Shown: positions 45,701 to 56,345 of the stretch, piece after piece | How positions within the stretch are numbered: the stretch's first letter is position 1 | How the letters are laid out: the number at the start of each line of letters is the position of its first letter | Assembly (NCBI GenBank): GCA_022575985.1 | Contig: JAKSXM010000277.1 | Span: 1,116,001 to 1,180,000, forward strand | Source of the DNA: Anagrus nilaparvatae | Taxonomy: Eukaryota; Arthropoda; Insecta; Hymenoptera; Mymaridae | Length of the DNA stretch: 64,000 bases | Reading direction: 5' to 3' | Translations under genes and position numbers: made by a program | Notes under the pieces: generated by a model | What the model was told of the DNA's origin: nothing | The model's input: only the letters and a program-made list of their open reading frames with translations | The model's database searches: none

Positions 45701-47112
45701 TTTCTGATCGCTTTTTGAAACTCAGAGCACTTCCTGGAACCTGGGAAGTGTTTGAGCTCTTTTTCCTTTAATTTGGCAGCTTTGCACAGGAAGCATTGCA
45801 GCTTCTCTGTACATTCAACTACATTGTGGTTTCCCATCCCACATTTAAATCATAGTTTGCTTCGATCGGGTCTTTTGCAATTACCTGCTATGTGGCCATA
45901 CGCTAAACATCTGAAGCATCTAAGCGGAGCTACCTGTAGTCTTACTCTACAACTGCCCAAGCCTAGCTTGAATGCCGCCTTCTCGTCCAGCTCGACCGTG
46001 GCTGATCTCTGTTCCCGAATGTTAGGTTGAGATAGCTTCACCATGATCGGGCCGGTTTCCTTTAGAACATCTTTCAAGGCTACCTCTACTTCCTCTGTTG
46101 TAGTAAGGCAATCGATGTCCAGAATCTAAAGAGTTCAGCGTGGTGTCAGACATGTGACATTCACGCTCTCTCCCATTGTTGCCTTAACTGCCTCAAAAAA
46201 GGCTGTATGCCCTTCTGCTTTTCCTTGCATCTCGATCAATACGTTACCAGCTTGGGTTTTCCAAACTGCACAGATGTTAGTTGCAGTGGCTTCTCCTATA
46301 ACGCTCTCCTTGATCTACTTCAAGACATCCGCGTACGCTCTCCCTTCTGGTAGCTTAATCGCGACTGCTTTGTATCTAGCTCTGGGAAGCTATGCTTTCC
46401 CATTGGCGTTTGCTTTCTTTTTCCTTCCTCCTTTTCCCTCTCTGCCTTTTTCCTTTTCTTCCTCCTGTTCCTTCGACCAGTGAACTCTTGAAAGTCCTCA
46501 TTGTCTGCGGAAGGAGTTTGGGTGGGTCCCAGCGTATTATCTCCATTTCTTTCCACTGCTGCCACTGTTTCATCTGTTAGCCTTATCAGTGAAACAGTAG
46601 CTCTAGGGAGCGTTCGCGGATTGGTTGTCCTGGTAGCTGAGAGTTGTTTTGCCACAGATGCAGCAGAATTGGGTTTCCGTGCCAAATTTTTTGAGCTCTT
46701 TTAACCTGCAGACTTCTTTAAGTGAGTCTGTTTTCCACTATCATTTTCCTCTTCCGAGTTTTCTCGAACCCTTTTCTTTGTATATTTAGCGGCATTAGTT
46801 TGCTCGCTAATATACTGCTTAAGTTCAGTTTTGATGGCGAGGGCTTCTCGGGCTTGCATGCCCTTAATTGTCTTTAACATGCTTAGATTATTCTTGAACA
46901 GCCTAACACCGTCTTGGATTACCATCGACATGTTTGTGAAGTCTTAATCTTATCCTCCATCTGTTCAACGCAAATAAGCATCTCATCATAGCACTTCTCG
47001 ATGGTCGCATGACATCAGTTCAGGTTTGTGACGTTTTTGCCAATTGAAGTAAGGCAAAAGTAGCCTGAACAATATCGCTCTCTTGGTCTCCATCTACGAT
47101 TTCACAGTCCAT
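45697..47112 (-). pseudogene. LINE ORF1: gag-like protein with CCHC knuckles
   Basis: Starts near ATG 47110-47112 (MDCEIVDGDQESDIVQ). An N-terminal helical segment follows (NMSMVIQDGVRLFKNNLSML), then a basic Lys/Arg-rich middle (GRRNRRKKRKKAEREKEEGK). The C-terminal zinc knuckles are CFRCLAYGHIAGNCKRPDR, CGMGNHNVVEC and CFLCKAAKLKEKELKHFPGS, as in R1/I-type ORF1 proteins that package the RNA. Frameshifts near 47020-46930 and 46300-46130, and stops such as that at 45850, break it. The true end is the TGA overlapping the ORF2 start. Confidence 0.85.
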
Positions 47113-48280
47113 GTCCTGTGTAAAAGGATCTTGGATATTCTTATCCTTTTGATTCACGCATTTGTTTATGTTTTTTCAGACATTTTTATTTCATTAAGAA
47201 TTCATCACTCCATGTGCAACGGCCTCCTTCGACCCCTCACATTCTGGGCAGCTGATATGCAGACTGGTTGCATCACAGAGGATATAGCTGACGGCATGTT
47301 CTTGCACTACCTTGCTCCTCCCATTGGAATGCCTCCACGAATAAAAGCATAATTCGCTTCGGAAATTTAGAGTCCTCCAGCAGCTTGGGTACATACCGGC
47401 AACATTGCCAAGCCGTTAATGATGGGCTCCGGCTGCAGAGAACCCCACCTCCCGTCTTGAGCCAGCAGAGGCCAAAGATGGTTCAGGTTGCTCGGCACGC
47501 AACCAGACAGCTCGCTTCCCCATCCAGGATCCTCTTTTGGCACTCAAGGGTCGCGCCGCACATCATACTGTCCATACCGTGCATGTGTGTAGACAAACAC
47601 ATTTAGCTGTGTTTGTAAACACACATGTCCCGCATGGGTAGACACACGGCGGAGGATTTTAGAGTTTCCTCAAACACAGCTAGAGTTCCTTAGGTTTGCC
47701 ACGCCCATCCAGAAAGGCCAAAGTCTTCCTGGCCCCAAGGTTTACCTTCACACATTACAAAACAAGAAAATAATAACCTCCAGTCATAGTTTAGCGGAGC
47801 CCGCAACTAACCTTTAATCGGCTGCGTCGCTGTGCTCAAGGTGGAAATCTCCCATGCTAAGAGCCATATACATAAGGCCTAAGGCGACCTCGCATATGGC
47901 TTAAATTGGAGAAGACCTTGGAGCCCCTTTTGGTGTGCCGATTCCTCAGAGATACTTAAGGATAGCGAGCTGCAGCACGTTCATTAAGGATGCACAAAGG
48001 AAAAACAAGGCATAGACCCGGTTTATAGGGCAGCCTCGGTTATTCCAGAGAGCTATGAGCTACCTGCGGCATAATCAATGAAAGTGCATTGGGTCAGTAA
48101 TTTGCGAGTCCCATAGAGAAAAGCAAGTTATAGGACCCGTTTATAGGGCAGCCTCAGTTGTTCCAGAAAGCTATATCCAGTATCTTTGATTCTAGTTCAA
48201 CTTGGATAAGGCGGCCTGAACTACCTTCCTCCTTCCTCAGCCTTATGAGGCTCCCGGCTTAGGACCGGTATTGCAGAGCC
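47113..48280 (-). other. LINE 5' untranslated region with duplicated segment
   Basis: GC-rich and non-coding. Two similar blocks, centred near 48030 and 48147 and about 115 bp apart, share TTTATAGGGCAGCCTCGGTT-like sequence and flanking AGAGAGCTAT / AGAAAGCTAT. Such subrepeats are common in R1-type leaders and may carry the internal promoter. Confidence 0.6.
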
Positions 48281-48295
48281 ACTGAAAAGAATAAT

Positions 48296-49900
48296 AATTA
48301 TACTTCATATTAAAGTACTAAATTAATGATATTTATAAGTGATTAAAATTAGAACCAATTTTATTCTAAAGAAATATAAATTAAAAGCACTTTATTTGAA
48401 TTGTAGTTGAAAAGGATATGTGATCTTTTTCAAGGGGAAGAATGTTCCGAACTGGATTTGATTAAAAAATTGAAATTTATTTAACTACTTAGAATATTTA
48501 AATGAAAGATTTTTTTGAATAATAAGTCTGAATTTTATTATAGTGTAGAAGAAAATGTTTCGATTTGAAATTTAAAATTTATTTTTTATTGTTGCTATGT
48601 TACTTGGTTACGGTTTTTTGTTAAAAAAAATAATAATATCGGCAGAAAAAAAAAGAAGTTGGTTGAGGTTGTTTAAAAAGAGAAATATTTTTTGAGTTGA
48701 ATAAATTAAAAAATTTTATTGAAAGATTTCATTTGATTTAAAATAAAAGTTTTTAATAATTATTAATATTTATGAATTGAATAATTTGTTCCGATTATTA
48801 TTGTGATTGTGGTGAAAGGAAAATATTATCTATTATAATTTTTTTTTTTTTTTTTTAAATGAAAGGACGTAAATAAAATTTCAAAAATTTATTTTATTGT
48901 AAGATCATCGAATTTTAAGAAAAAATTAAAAAAAAAAAGTTTGTTATAAAATTAAATAAGGTCTTGTATCATTTGGTATTTATAAATTTTTATTTATAAC
49001 CTTAAAAATTTTTTTATTAAAATCAAAAATAAGTTTGTTAGTTCATTAAATTTTTTAAAGATTTAATTTCAATTTTTATTTAATATATTTAAAAAAATAA
49101 ATAAATAATTGTTTGTTAAATTTGAATTGTAGCAATAAATATATTTTTTGTTTGTTTTGAATTAAAATCATTTTCTAATAATTTTCTTTTACCATCATTC
49201 TCTACCGTTCAATATTTTTACTTTGAATAAGGTAAAAGCTGATCAAACTTTAATCAAATCCAGTTCGGAACATTAGTGTTATATTAAAAAAAAAAAAATC
49301 TGTATGCAGTTCCTGTATTCCATGAAAAACTGTATACACGGCTGTATACAGGACTGACAATCATTTAATAATAGGTAATTTAATAATAACCTGCATGTAA
49401 TTAAAAATGCTAATATTAAAAAACTTAAATTATTTTACACAAACCTAAAGTTTTGTTGGAATTCTACATTATTATAACGATGAACACAATCTTATATATG
49501 GGTCAATATTTGTGAACTGTATATGACTTTGCATGGTCGGGTCTCGAAATGTACTCCAAAGTATGTTTGATCGAAAGTATATATAAAAAAAATTCCCCAA
49601 TTTTAAGCTTTTTAGATCCAATCCTCTATTTTTTACAGCGATTTTTGTATTTTTTAATTTTTTGAAATTTTTAATTTTTGAGAAATTTATGTTCATTAAT
49701 TTTTCTCGCAAAGGCGCACTTTACAATAAAATTTTTTTCCTTAAAAATTTTTTGGAAACTAAGTGCTTGTAATAGTATATAAATAAATCCAAGGTAATAT
49801 ACAAATAAATCCAAGATAATTTAGTATAATCCAATTTTCAAAAGACAGAAAAAAACCAAGAGATTAGTATCAATTAATAAATCGTTGACGCCAGACACTT
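48296..49900. other. AT-rich DNA holding the TIR-bounded repeat
   Basis: Apart from the element at 48441-49274 the stretch is AT-rich. 49290-49355 has CTGTATACACGGCTGTATAC, similar to the cluster near 28220. 49275-49900 shows no gene; the 79-codon minus frame at 49472-49711 is Lys/Asn-rich noise. Confidence 0.4.
48441..49274. mobile_element. 834-bp non-autonomous element with perfect 26-bp TIRs
   Basis: The left end AATGTTCCGAACTGGATTTG (48441 on) and right end CAAATCCAGTTCGGAACATT (to 49274) are perfect inverted copies over 26 bp. The interior from 48565 to 49248 is the same repeat as 28996-29706. Only a 2-bp AG flank is shared, so the superfamily is unclear. Non-coding. Confidence 0.8.
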
Positions 49901-50358
49901 AAAATGACTTCTTGTTGTAGCCGGCTTCTTATACTGATAACGTGCGTTTTTAGTTATGGAAATATACCACTTGTTCGATCCAAAATCTTATAGCCGGAAT
50001 TTTAATATTTGTAGATAATATCACGCCAAAATTTATATTGAATTAAGTGTATTAATTACTAAACTCTCTAATTCACTTTTGAAAAATAATTTATATAAAA
50101 TCGATTATTGATAAAAATCGAGATTAGAAAAAAACTAAGAGCACGATACGTATGCTATGCATTCGGCCATAATAGCTTCTGCAGACGACGCGCATGACAA
50201 ATCTAAAGGAAAAAAAAAAGCAAGGAAGAGAAAGAAAGACGGAAAGATAAGTCCGCGCTTACACACACACACACATATTTCTTAACCTGCGCCCAAGCTC
50301 TCTTTCTTATAAAATATATACATATATATTATGGAGCATGGAAATTTACCATGCTACA
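49900..50358 (-). repeat. LTR with preceding polypurine tract, element identity unknown
   Basis: On the minus strand a run GGGGGGGAGTAT (polypurine tract) is followed at 50358 by TGTAGCATGGTAAATTTCC, a typical LTR start. The LTR contains a small inverted repeat near its start (CATGG...CCATG), a (TG)n tract and GC-rich GCATGCG words. The outer end is not defined. The upstream 150 bp (to about 50520) is GC-richer and may be the end of a pol gene or its leader, but no frame is readable. Confidence 0.5.
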
Positions 50359-50559
50359 ATACTCCCCCCCGTAAACGGTACGTAGGGGGTCTACGGACCG
50401 ACTATCAGTCCTGACTAGCTCCTACGCCTGGTATTGAGTGGTTATTGTGACTAAGAATAGAGTGGCTCTAAGTTGAACGCGAACGCTAGTGAACTTTACT
50501 TACCATCCAGTCGTTTTCTGGATACTTGAAGACATAAGCTTAATTAACAACACAAAGGA

Positions 50560-52100
50560 AATTGTTTTTGGCATACGCCACAATTTATTGTTTAAGTACT
50601 TATAGTGTAATAGTGTAATAGTACAGGAAAAGGAAGGAAGGTTTAAGTTTAAAAATTTTTTTCACAAAAAAATACAAAAAATACAAATTTTTTTTTTCTT
50701 TTTGGACGTAGTACCTAATTTATTTCCATGGAAGTACTAGTTTTAAGAACCTTGTTTATTGTTATTTTTTGGATCTGATACTTGATTTTTTCAAAATTTT
50801 TTTTATCAAAATTAAAAAAATAGAAAAATAAAAAAAAACTGCAATATTTTTTTTTTTTGGGTGTAATACCTCATTTAATTCTATGAAAGTACTAATATCT
50901 GAAAATATTGTAACTAGTGATATTTCAAAACTATTATCGAATTAAGACCTAATTTTTTTTCCAAACATTTTTTTATCAAAAAATCTCAAACCCCCCCTTT
51001 TTTTTGATTTTGGATGTAATACCTCATTTATTTCCATGAAAGTACTTATACTTGAAAGTATGGTTTTTACTTGATATCTCCAATCTGATACTTAATTTTT
51101 TGAAAATTTTTTTCCTAAAATTTTTTTCACAAAAAAATACATAAAACACCAAAATTATTTTTCGTTTTGGACATATCTAATTTATTTTAATGAGAGTACA
51201 AGTTTTAGAAATTTAATTTATAGTAATTTTTTGTATCCAATCACAATTTTTTTTTTTTATTTTGATATAAATTATAACACACAAGAAAGAGTGATGGAAA
51301 TCTTGCCTCTTTTTGACTTCCTCGGATTATTTTGCTCGTTGCTATGTTTATTTATGTATGCAGCTTAATGAAATTATAAACAATAATAAACAGCCTAAAA
51401 ATATTAAATGGTTATGTTTGCATTTTAAAATTAAGATTTAAAAGTTATATTGGCATTTTTTAAAGAATTAAACAATTTATAGAATTAAATAATTTATTAT
51501 TTTGTGATTAATAGAAATAATATAAATAATGTTAAAATCTTGAAGCAATTAATGTGGTTATTTTTTTTATTACAAAATATTATTATTATTATTATTATCA
51601 TTGTTGCTGAAGATTGGTCAAATGCAAGAAGTACACTGAGAAAATAAATTATAAGAAATTATTATAAATTCTGCTAAAAACTCCTATCTTTTTATAATAA
51701 TTGAGCGAATATTTGTAATTTTCGCATCATTACTAACCATTTCTTTGACAAAACAAAAAAAATCATGTTACCCAATATTTTAATTATTAAGGGATATTTA
51801 TATATTCTAATAAAATAAAATTTTATAAAAAAAAATAAAATTAGCTTTTTTTATATTTGTCTCTTTTTAATTATGCAAAAATGATTTAAAATCCATTAAC
51901 GCCGGCGCGACCAATCCATGGACGCTAGAATTTTCACTTTAATAACAAAATGATCTTAATAATCTACTTTACTAGCTACTAAAAACGAAAAATGTATGTA
52001 TAATTGCCTGGTTGTAATCAATAATATTTGTTGTAAAATAAGATTACAGCCCATTGTTTGAGGAACCTCAGTGCCAGCTAGTTGGCAGGGTATTTTTTTT
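50560..52100 (+). repeat. Satellite-bearing dispersed repeat, copy D
   Basis: Satellite units at 50690-51250 are followed by AT-rich sequence and the tail GAGGAACCTCAGTGCCAGCT (from 52060) with hairpin TGCCA-GCTAGT-TGGCA. The head is not evident. It has the same polarity as copy B. Confidence 0.6.
50690..51250 (+). repeat. Tandem satellite, ~155-bp unit, about four copies
   Basis: Units start GGACGTAGTACCTAATTTAT (50704), and diverged versions recur near 50860, 51012 and 51168, each with CCATGAAAGTACTAAT-like sequence. It is the same monomer as at 39200-40020 (inverted) and 57990-59050. Confidence 0.85.
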
Positions 52101-53800
52101 TATTATTATACAATAAGGTTTTATTATTATAATTATAGTACAAAAAGAATGATTATATAAAAAAAACAAAAGTTATTGGCGTTAATTTTTTGACGAATTT
52201 CAATAAAAACAAAAAAAAAATTAATTACAAGAATTTTTTTTTCAATGATTGTTGTAATTTGGCGTCTTGGCGCCATACATTATTTTAAAGATGAGATAAA
52301 AATAAAAAGGAACTCACAAGAAAATCAAAAATTAATACAAAATAATTAAGGGTAAGTAAAATAATTATAAAAATAAATATGTGTACGGCGCGATTATATG
52401 GGATCGAAAATCTCATTAGACAGCAACAGGAGCAGAGCGTCTCGCTCCTCCTACCGTAGACTAAAGCGCGCACGCAATTTTCTTGCTCTATGCGCTCCGG
52501 GTCTTCTGCCCAACCCTCTTTATTCAAAAATTGGTCATCCTCTCCCTAAAGGGGAGGGAATGCCGGAGGTTCTGGGACTACCCGATCGGAAGACGAGCAA
52601 GGTTTTTCCCACTTGCCTGGAGGGGCCGAGCTTGGTGACCATTCTGGTACCAAGGTTGGCGAGTCACGCGGGGCAAGCTGGTTACTAGGTAGGCTAGCCC
52701 TGTTGAATAAATGCGCAAGCGCACAGATGATTATTTTATTTATTATTTACATCTTATATACCCTTATGTAAAATAAATAAACATAATATTATAAAGTAAT
52801 GGCAATAATACTAAATACGTGTTTAAAGTTTTAATAAAATAAATTAATTCCTAAATATATTTTAGTAGTGGTTGATAGTGTTGTACAAAAAAAGTTTTTA
52901 ACAAATTATTATAAAATCTAAATTTTGTACCTGAGGTTAGTTTTTATTTACTACTCACATTATTTTTCTTATATGCACATACATAATTATAACAAAAATA
53001 TTTTATTTTTGCATGTTTAGATAATTATATATATATCATATATTTATGTTTGTAATTGCCCATTATATACTGGTAGATTGATTATAGTAAGATGATTTCA
53101 ATCAAAATAATTTATAAATTCAAAACAATAAGGTGAATTATTGTTATAAAACAATCTAAATTTACAAACAAAATAAATATTATTAAGATTAAGGAATGAA
53201 ATTTAAGCTGAATTAGATCTAGTTGATAATATTCATGTTAATTCTGCTGCTCCAAAAAATGAGAGATTAGAAAACATAGCAAACATGGACAACGTAAGCC
53301 AGGAAAGAACTTATATTAATCGTTTTATCTGAAACTAATCAAGAAATCTCAAAACTATCAATGAAATAAAAAAAGAAGTCTTATTTATTTACAAAAAATC
53401 TTATTTATTTATTAAAGAATTATAATTAATATGATACATTTTAAACAATGGTTCATTAAAGCAGAAAATGTCAGGAAAATCCATGTTGACTCTTCTTCAT
53501 ACACTTAAATACATTATATAGTTATATACCATAAAATTTATAATAAAATTATAAATAAAAATTATTTTATTAAACGTAATTCAAAAACAAAAATTCTCTT
53601 AATCTTTTTATAACCTATAAGTTTTAATTTAATATAAATGCACTATCCACTAATTCATAATTAACTAAATTTATAAAATTCTATATCTACATATATTTTG
53701 ATGTTATCTAGTTTTTTTTTAATGATCATTCAGAACATCATTTATTATTTTAATTTTTTTTAATTGTTTAAATAAATTCTGTAAAATAAAATAAACAACA
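52101..53800. other. AT-rich spacer around a GC-rich inverted repeat end
   Basis: 52101-52390 and 52750-53800 are AT-rich and show no coding features. The GC-rich segment between them belongs to an inverted repeat described separately. Confidence 0.4.
52390..52750 (+). repeat. GC-rich repeat end, inverted relative to 53800-53955
   Basis: Sharply GC-richer than its surroundings. GGCGAGTCACGCGGGGCAAG, then CTAGGTAGGCTAGCCCTGTT, then ATGCGCAAGCGCACAGATGA have inverted counterparts at 53805-53930 (TCATTTGAATGCGCTTGCGC, GCTCGCCCCGCGTGACACAG). On the minus strand an AATAAAGAGGG word could be a poly(A) signal, which fits an LTR. No protein is recognisable. Confidence 0.55.
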
Positions 53801-53955
53801 GAAATAATGAAAATAATCATTTGAATGCGCTTGCGCAGAATGTAAACAGGGCATGCCAAGCGGGTACCCAGCTCGCCCCGCGTGACACAGCCTACCTGGT
53901 ACCTGCGCTGGGAACATGGCTCACCCACCTCGGACCCTGCTGACCCCATGTTTCT
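53800..53955 (-). repeat. Inverted partner of the 52390-52750 repeat
   Basis: Lies directly downstream (minus sense) of the gag-like frame, sharing GGTACCTGC/GGTACCAGG, CACGCGGGGCGAGCTGG and GCGCAAGCGCATTC words with the plus-strand block 1.1 kb away. It may be part of the same retroelement family. Confidence 0.55.
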
Positions 53956-54575
53956 ACTTCTGATTGGGTAGCTCCCCCCCTGCTACTGCCAACTGAGCAC
54001 CATCTTCAACAACCGCGGGCTCCGGGGGAGCCACTTGTATTTCTTGTCTCCGAAGCTCCTCGAGGTATTGGTTGTGGGCCTCAGAACACCGGGGACAAGA
54101 ACGTAAAGTCACTCCCACTCTGCCACAATTGTTTTTTATAGTTACTCTACAGTTACGACGGCCAGAACACGTTCTCTCCCAGCAATTAAAGCAAGCAAAT
54201 TCAGGTGGGTCCCATAGATCGGTCCTGATTTCTGTTAACCCACCAAACATTACTCCTCGCTATCGTACTGGTCTATAGAATGGTACGAAGCAAAAGGAAT
54301 CCAAGGACCATCGGGAAGGTTCAAAGTGCCGAATTACGCGCGCGTAACGTTCTCCCCCCAACAATTCACAATCCTGCTGGACAGGGTGAATCTGTGCTGG
54401 AGGTGGCGCTATTACTTCCAACTGAAGAGGAGGGAGCACTATTACTTCCAACTGAGGTGGCGTTGGTGGTCTTGCGACCTCCTCTAGGACGGCATCTTCT
54501 TCGTCTGAGTCGGAGAGCGGGGCTTCCAAGGCTTCCCTGAGGTCAATTTATAATGTGGAAATTTTCCTCTTCCAT
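53954..54575 (-). pseudogene. Gag-like Cys-rich protein of an LTR element, degraded
   Basis: ATG at 54573-54575 starts MEEENFHII; after an apparent 1-nt shift the frame reads DLREALEAPLSDSDEEDAVL, an acidic, Pro-rich N-terminus (ARPPTPPQLEVI), then ERYARVIRHFEPSRW. After a TAG at 54260-54262 the same frame goes on with DPPEFACFNCWERTCSGRRN and CGRVGVTLRSCPRCSEAHNQ, a Cys-rich zinc-knuckle-like end. I believe it is a retroelement gag from the acidic/Pro-rich region plus CX2C knuckles, but I cannot name the family. No pol follows. Lesions are one frameshift and one stop. Confidence 0.5.
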
Positions 54576-55559
54576 CTTATATAAATAAATTTTAGAGTTT
54601 GAGACTTGTCAAGAAAAAGGCCAATAAGTTCACTAGAAAACTAATAAGACTTCTTTTTCTCGACAAGATCCCGAGGGGGTCCATATAAGAGAATATAGCA
54701 CGAATATATTCACTTATACTAAACGGGGATCAGGAGGTTCTGATCTTAGAGTGAAAACTAAAGATTAAATAAAATATCAAGATAAGAGTACTAAATTATA
54801 AAACTTACCCATATATAATTTACAATAATCAAAGGTAAGCTATTAATTATAAAATGAAAATACACTAATTAATTACGTGTCGCTCACCAGCATAAAATTT
54901 ATTGATAAAAATATTGAATTTATGTAAGGACTAAAATATACACAATATAGAGATATACACAAAATCTTAAAGCTAAGTTAACAAAAGTTAGATTCGCGAG
55001 TATACGCGGCAGTTACGCGAAATAATACCAAGTGCAATACAAAATGCTAAAGAAAACCCAAAGAAAAATGGTGTAATAATTTTATTTTGGAAAAGCAGAA
55101 GGTATCCTTTGTATTTGAACTTATTATTTACTTTGAAAAGTTTATTATTTTTTAATTTGATATTTTTTAAAGCTCGTAATGTAAAAGAATTTGTATATTA
55201 TTTTTTAAAAAATATTTATAAAAGTAATAAATAAATATAAATATATAAATTTACAAAATTATTTATTATTTGTATCCACATTTATAAGAAAATGATAGAA
55301 AAAGTTTCTTAAAATTACGTGCTTAAATTTACACTAAAAGGGTTTCATTAGTGGTTAGGTTATTTGCAATCTGCTAGATTCTTGAATCATGACTGTTTAT
55401 AAGTTTGTTATATTTTTTTTAGGCTTGTTATTTGTTTTAAATACTTAACTGAAGTTAATACAAAAACTGCAATTAAAAAATTTTTTAACTTTTAGCTTGA
55501 ATCAAAAGAAAAATAAATGAAAAACATTTAAGCTTAGTTTGGCCAAGAAATATCAATGC
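54576..55559. other. AT-rich spacer upstream of the gag-like frame
   Basis: 54600-54760 (TCCCGAGGGGGTCCATATAA, CGGGGATCAGGAGGTTCTGA) is GC-richer and could be the leader or LTR of the gag-like element, though I found no primer site. 54770-55559 is AT-rich; a short GC patch (TTCGCGAGTATACGCGGCAG) sits at 54993. Confidence 0.35.
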
Positions 55560-56345
55560 TTATCAAAGATATAGGTGAATGGTTAAATATAAGCAAAAAG
55601 AAATCCACAATTAATTAGATTACCTAATGACTTAAAATAATTGCTTCTGCAGATACTATACTGGTGGTTATAATGAAAAAAAATTGGTAGTTTCTTGAAT
55701 AATCCAACTGAATTTCTTGAACTGTCAAGTAATGAAATTTTAGAAACAATGCATGTTGATGATGGTGAAGTAGATTACGATTATGAAAATGAAAATAATA
55801 CTATTAATTATTGTGCACCGGATATTGATGGGCCATAGATGAACCATATAGAACTTGCAGATGAATTTTTACCACAAACCCAAGGAAATGGTTGAATAGA
55901 AGATAATCTTTTTGTAAAACAAACACAAAGTGCATTTATTGGCGATAATTTAGTCTCAGCTGCAACTTTAGTTAATAAGATTGATTTGTATACCATATTC
56001 AAAGACCTAAAAAAATTGAAATGAGGCAAATAAAAACAGGTATATGGAAATATTTGAAATCAAAAAGTAAATACACGTAAAAATAAAATTTAGACATTAC
56101 TCAAGTTGCTAATAACGATGAAAATGTTAACGAAGACATGGAGTGTAAAAGTTTTAGCTATTTATATTTAATAAATAATTTAATAAAACTTAACATTTAG
56201 TTAATAAGTCTTTCTATAGCTTTTGTTACCTAATTCCACTTGGCTTATGAAGAGAATTTTAAAATCGAATAAGATTATAGTTAGATAATTAGATTAGATA
56301 GAACCAGATTTAGAAGACTTGAATATTTCAAGTGTTACGAGTATA
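55560..56345 (+). pseudogene. Condensin complex subunit 2 (Barren/CAP-H) C-terminal pseudogene
   Basis: CAP-H is the kleisin of condensin I, needed to compact and segregate mitotic chromosomes. Plus-strand pieces in order: FLNNPTEFLELSSNEILETM, VDDGEVDYDYENENNTINYC (matching the EYDYNNPND..N(Y/F)CP line of the family), GDNLVSAATLVNKI, then in another frame EMRQIKTGIWKYLKSKSKY (the conserved kleisin C-terminal helix), DITQVANNDENVNEDMECKS, and finally LSIAFVT..HLAYEENFKIE and DLEDLNIS, matching the family end LS.PIAFV.LLHLANE..L.L. Stops interrupt nearly every segment. Only about the last 40% of the protein is recognisable. Confidence 0.82.

Larger units (their letters stand above)
43280..48280 (-). 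mobile_element. R1-clade-like LINE, complete ends, 15-bp TSD, RT core deleted
   Basis: ACTGAAAAGAATAAT occurs on both sides (43265-43279 and 48281-48295), a clean target-site duplication. The minus-strand 3' end is a poly(A) tail (T run at 43280-43298). The 5001-bp insert is much GC-richer than its surroundings. Order: 5' UTR 47113-48280, ORF1 47112-45697, ORF2 45700-43761, 3' UTR 43760-43299. ORF1 stop and ORF2 start overlap as ATGA at 45697-45700. Protein features match R1/TRAS-type insect LINEs, but this copy lies in unique AT-rich DNA, not recognisably in rDNA. Confidence 0.92.

Noticed and set aside
46154..46704. Plus-strand frames of about 60-110 codons
   Set aside because: Antisense of LINE ORF1; the minus strand has the knuckles and basic region expected of the real protein.
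54280..54540. Plus-strand 86-codon frame
   Set aside because: Opposite strand of the acidic, Pro-rich gag-like frame.
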